Assembly (NCBI GenBank): GCA_964461135.1
Contig: CAYWTB010000107.1
Span: 1-14,908 of the forward strand
DNA length: 14,908 bases
Direction: 5' to 3'
Origin: RQOF01 sp964461135
GTDB lineage: Bacteria; Calditrichota; Calditrichia; RBG-13-44-9
A program made the position numbers and the translations under genes. Position 1 is the stretch's first letter, and each line of letters starts with the position of its first letter. The notes beneath the pieces were generated by a model that worked only from the letters and a program-made list of their open reading frames with translations, made no database searches and was not told the origin of the DNA. Positions 13,138 to 14,908 of the stretch are shown piece after piece.

Positions 13138-13968
13138 ATGAACAGATTCCGGGAAAAACAAACTCTCTCCAACTGGCGCTTTAAACTGCATGAAGTCATT
13201 TTTGAAGCCGATACCAGCGCCGGAAAATGGTTTGACGTTCTTCTTATTGTGAGCATTCTGCTAAGCGTCATTTCAGTGATGCTGGACAGTGTGGGAAGCA
13301 TCCGTGAAGTCTTCGGCTGGTGGCTCTACCGCATTGAATGGCTTTTTACCATCCTTTTTACAATTGAATATATCCTCAGGTTAATCTGTGTAGGACGCCC
13401 CCTCCGTTATACCACCAGTTTCTATGGTATTGTTGACTTGCTTGCTATTATCCCTACCTACCTCAGTATCATTCTGCCGGGAAGTCAGTATTTGCTGGTT
13501 ATCCGTATTTTGCGGATCCTGAGGATATTCCGGGTACTGAAGCTGGTACAGTATATGAGTGAAACCCGTTTGCTCCGGCAGGCTCTGCGGGATAGCCGCC
13601 GCAAGATTACTGTATTTTTATTTACGGTGCTGACCATGGTAGTCATCTTTGGTTCCCTGATGTACCTCATCGAAGGACCTGTCCATGGTTTTACCAGCAT
13701 TCCCCGCAGCATCTACTGGGCAATTGTGACCCTCACAACGGTTGGTTATGGGGATATATCCCCTCAGACCGGCCCGGGACAGTTTCTGGCAGCATTGATC
13801 ATGATTCTCGGTTATTCCATTATTGCAGTACCAACCGGTATTGTGACCGTGGCAATTGCGAAAGCGGAATCGAAGGCAGAGTTCAGAACGCAATCATGTC
13901 CCCAATGCAGTGCCGAGGGTCATGACCATGATGCCAAATTCTGCAAATACTGTGGCGCCCAGCTATAG
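13138..13968 (+). CDS. Voltage-gated potassium channel (Kv type) with C-terminal zinc ribbon
   Basis: This 276-aa inner-membrane protein probably works as a tetramer and conducts K+. S1 is at about 32-52, S2 at 64-85 and S3 at 95-113. S4 is the sensor VIRILRILRIFRVLK with arginines at 123, 126, 129 and 132, each three residues apart. A linker and S5 (about 156-177) follow, then the pore helix and the selectivity filter TVGYGD (201-206), and S6 (about 215-240). The C-terminus has CPQC (254-257) and CKYC (269-272), a four-cysteine zinc ribbon like those of double-zinc-ribbon proteins, attached by a 12-residue linker. The start at 13138 fits family N-termini (LHEVIFEADTSAGKWFDVLL) but has no clear ribosome site. 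Repeat DNA lies on both sides, and no gene is coupled to it. Confidence 0.95.
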   Translation: MNRFREKQTLSNWRFKLHEVIFEADTSAGKWFDVLLIVSILLSVISVMLDSVGSIREVFGWWLYRIEWLFTILFTIEYILRLICVGRPLRYTTSFYGIVDLLAIIPTYLSIILPGSQYLLVIRILRILRIFRVLKLVQYMSETRLLRQALRDSRRKITVFLFTVLTMVVIFGSLMYLIEGPVHGFTSIPRSIYWAIVTLTTVGYGDISPQTGPGQFLAALIMILGYSIIAVPTGIVTVAIAKAESKAEFRTQSCPQCSAEGHDHDAKFCKYCGAQL

Positions 13969-14012
13969 ATTTAGATTTTATATTATTTTAAACAAAGGAT
14001 TTCAAAATTTAT

Positions 14013-14148
14013 CCTGCTTAATTCACAAATAGGAGCTAATGCCCAAATATACCGGATTCTTTAATCCCCGGTCTGAAGACCGGTGCTATTTAATTTCTAA
14101 GAATATAACAACTTTGATACATTATATCGTGTTTTTGAATTAAGCAGG
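14013..14148. mobile_element. 136-bp element with 13-bp inverted terminal repeats
   Basis: CCTGCTTAATTCA (14013-14025) and TGAATTAAGCAGG (14136-14148) are perfect reverse complements, with partial similarity extending several bases inwards. The interior has no gene but holds CCGGTC-TGAA-GACCGG (14068-14083), a perfect 6-bp stem with a tetraloop. A near-identical CCTGCTTAAATCACAAAT lies at 12764-12781, before the potassium channel gene. Size and terminal repeats fit a miniature non-autonomous element, but I see no clear target-site duplication, and a bidirectional terminator between the convergent channel and REDY-like genes is an alternative. Confidence 0.4.
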
Positions 14149-14184
14149 CTAATTATCTTTTCCGCTTTGAACTTTTACCAATTG

Positions 14185-14523
14185 TTATTTTTCATGTCCG
14201 ATAGTGAATATTGATGATGGATCGAGATAAACGCTCCACGCCTTGACAAAATTCTTCCCTGCTTCGGTTCCCATAAAACTCAACATCGCGTCTAAATCGG
14301 ACACTTCAATTTTAGCGATATATTGGTAGGGTGGTTCTGCGGGCAATTTCCCTTCAGGTTCGGAAACCGCAGGACCGAGAACTTTATCAATCTTCCAGGT
14401 TTTAAAATCCTTGCACCAGGAAGCACCTCTGATCCCGGGAATTTTTGTTCTTACAAGAAAATTATTATAATCCTCCACTTCCTGGTTCTCCTTTAAGCTA
14501 TATACTGCAAAGAGTGTTGGCAT
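14185..14523 (-). CDS. REDY/HapK-like small protein, dimeric alpha/beta barrel type
   Basis: The protein has 112 aa on the minus strand with a strong ribosome site (AGGAGAG, eight bases before the ATG). There is no signal peptide or membrane helix. An N-terminal strand (TLFAVYSLKENQEVEDYNNFL) precedes IRGASWCKDFKTWKI; a second strand region (YQYIAKIEVSDLDAMLSFM) precedes a helix with GKNFVKAW and a final SSIFTIGHE strand. The order fits a ferredoxin-like, dimeric alpha/beta barrel fold, and the pattern resembles REDY-like proteins named after HapK of prodigiosin biosynthesis. No pigment genes are nearby, so I do not infer that role. It is convergent with the potassium channel gene and stands alone. 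Confidence 0.75.
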   Translation of the reverse strand: MPTLFAVYSLKENQEVEDYNNFLVRTKIPGIRGASWCKDFKTWKIDKVLGPAVSEPEGKLPAEPPYQYIAKIEVSDLDAMLSFMGTEAGKNFVKAWSVYLDPSSIFTIGHEK

Positions 14524-14908
14524 ATAAATCTCTCCTGTTTTTTAATTATCAGATGGTTATTTAAATTGCAACATGAATAATTACTTGTTTGATTCAAATA
14601 TTTTAACAATTTTGGTGTCAATCATTGCTTATTTCAGGTTCGCCTTAAAAGACAAATTGCTTTGCGGATATAAATAATCCGAAAGAAAATCGGACAGCTT
14701 ATGGGTCAAATGACCAAATTGTCTTTCCGCAGAAAAGGAATGGCATAATGAGGTTCAGCAGTTGATGAATTTACCTTACCAATAATCGAAGGAAATTCTG
14801 TTAGTAGCTAACTAAAAATAATAGAGTATAATTTATTAAAGCAAGTAAAAATTATATAATATCTAAATTTCTAATTTAATATAAGTGAAAGGTGCTCCAA
14901 GTTGTTAA
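14524..14908. other. AT-rich DNA without a recognisable gene
   Basis: No frame longer than a few dozen codons is supported on either strand. The left part is the upstream region of the REDY-like gene: on the minus strand TTGACA (14616-14621) could be a -35 box, but no good -10 lies 16-18 bp away. GGTCA-AA-TGACC (14704-14715) is a short palindrome of 5-bp arms that could be an operator half-site pair, though this length can arise by chance. Confidence 0.5.

Noticed and set aside
14068..14083. CCGGTC-TGAA-GACCGG hairpin as a rho-independent terminator
   Set aside because: The stem is only 6 bp and is followed by GTGCTATTT, not a T-tract; it is kept only as part of the repeat element.
14616..14621. 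TTGACA upstream of the REDY-like gene as a promoter
   Set aside because: The hexamer 17 bp downstream is TTTGAA, which is not a convincing -10 box.

Overview
The window looks like chromosomal DNA of an uncultured-type bacterium of the FCB supergroup (Calditrichota, KSB1, Ignavibacteriota, Marinimicrobia and relatives). The main reason is the secreted protein at 1314-1997. It ends in a C-terminal module with a YQNHPNPFN motif, a 'YDIRGRMI' strand and 'GIYLCQIKSG...RSMLLSK', the type A sorting or FlgD-like domain typical of that supergroup. The tRNA cluster is driven by a canonical sigma70-like promoter (TTGACT-17-TATATT), not a Bacteroidota-type one. None of the four tRNA genes encodes its CCA end. 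I cannot place the organism more precisely from sequence alone.

Layout. 1-292: no convincing gene. 293-1067: a leftward tRNA operon, transcribed Pro(TGG), Arg(TCT), His(GTG), Glu(TTC), with its promoter at the right end. Its spacers hold short tandem repeats and a tRNA-Arg 3'-half remnant split in its T loop by about 55 bp of hairpin-rich DNA. 1314-12499: eleven rightward genes and one more hypothetical gene, mostly closely spaced. In order they are a secreted putative haem-binding protein, a CYTH-domain protein, a sugar nucleotidyltransferase fused to a phosphohexomutase-like domain, an XTP/dITP pyrophosphatase (rdgB), a DUF2207 membrane protein, a GufA-type ZIP metal transporter, a tandem universal stress protein, a DUF3267 membrane zincin, a SUI1/YciH protein, a hypothetical protein, an NfeD-like OB-fold protein and a membrane diguanylate cyclase. 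12500-13137: repeat-rich DNA without a gene. 13138-13968: a Kv-type potassium channel with a C-terminal zinc ribbon. 13969-14184: a small element with inverted terminal repeats. 14185-14523: a leftward REDY/HapK-like small protein. 14524-14908: AT-rich DNA without a recognisable gene.

How the genes relate. Most are housekeeping or envelope genes, and the window does not form an obvious single pathway. Tight coupling is seen for the nucleotidyltransferase and rdgB (2-bp gap), for SUI1 and the hypothetical gene (3-bp gap), and for NfeD and the diguanylate cyclase (4-bp GTGA overlap). I found no defence, CRISPR, phage or biosynthetic cluster. The most notable signals are the interrupted tRNA remnant, a perfect hairpin that takes in the CYTH start codon, the loss of every canonical catalytic loop in the mutase half of the fusion protein, a CX4CH motif in the secreted protein, and repeat families on both sides of the potassium channel gene.
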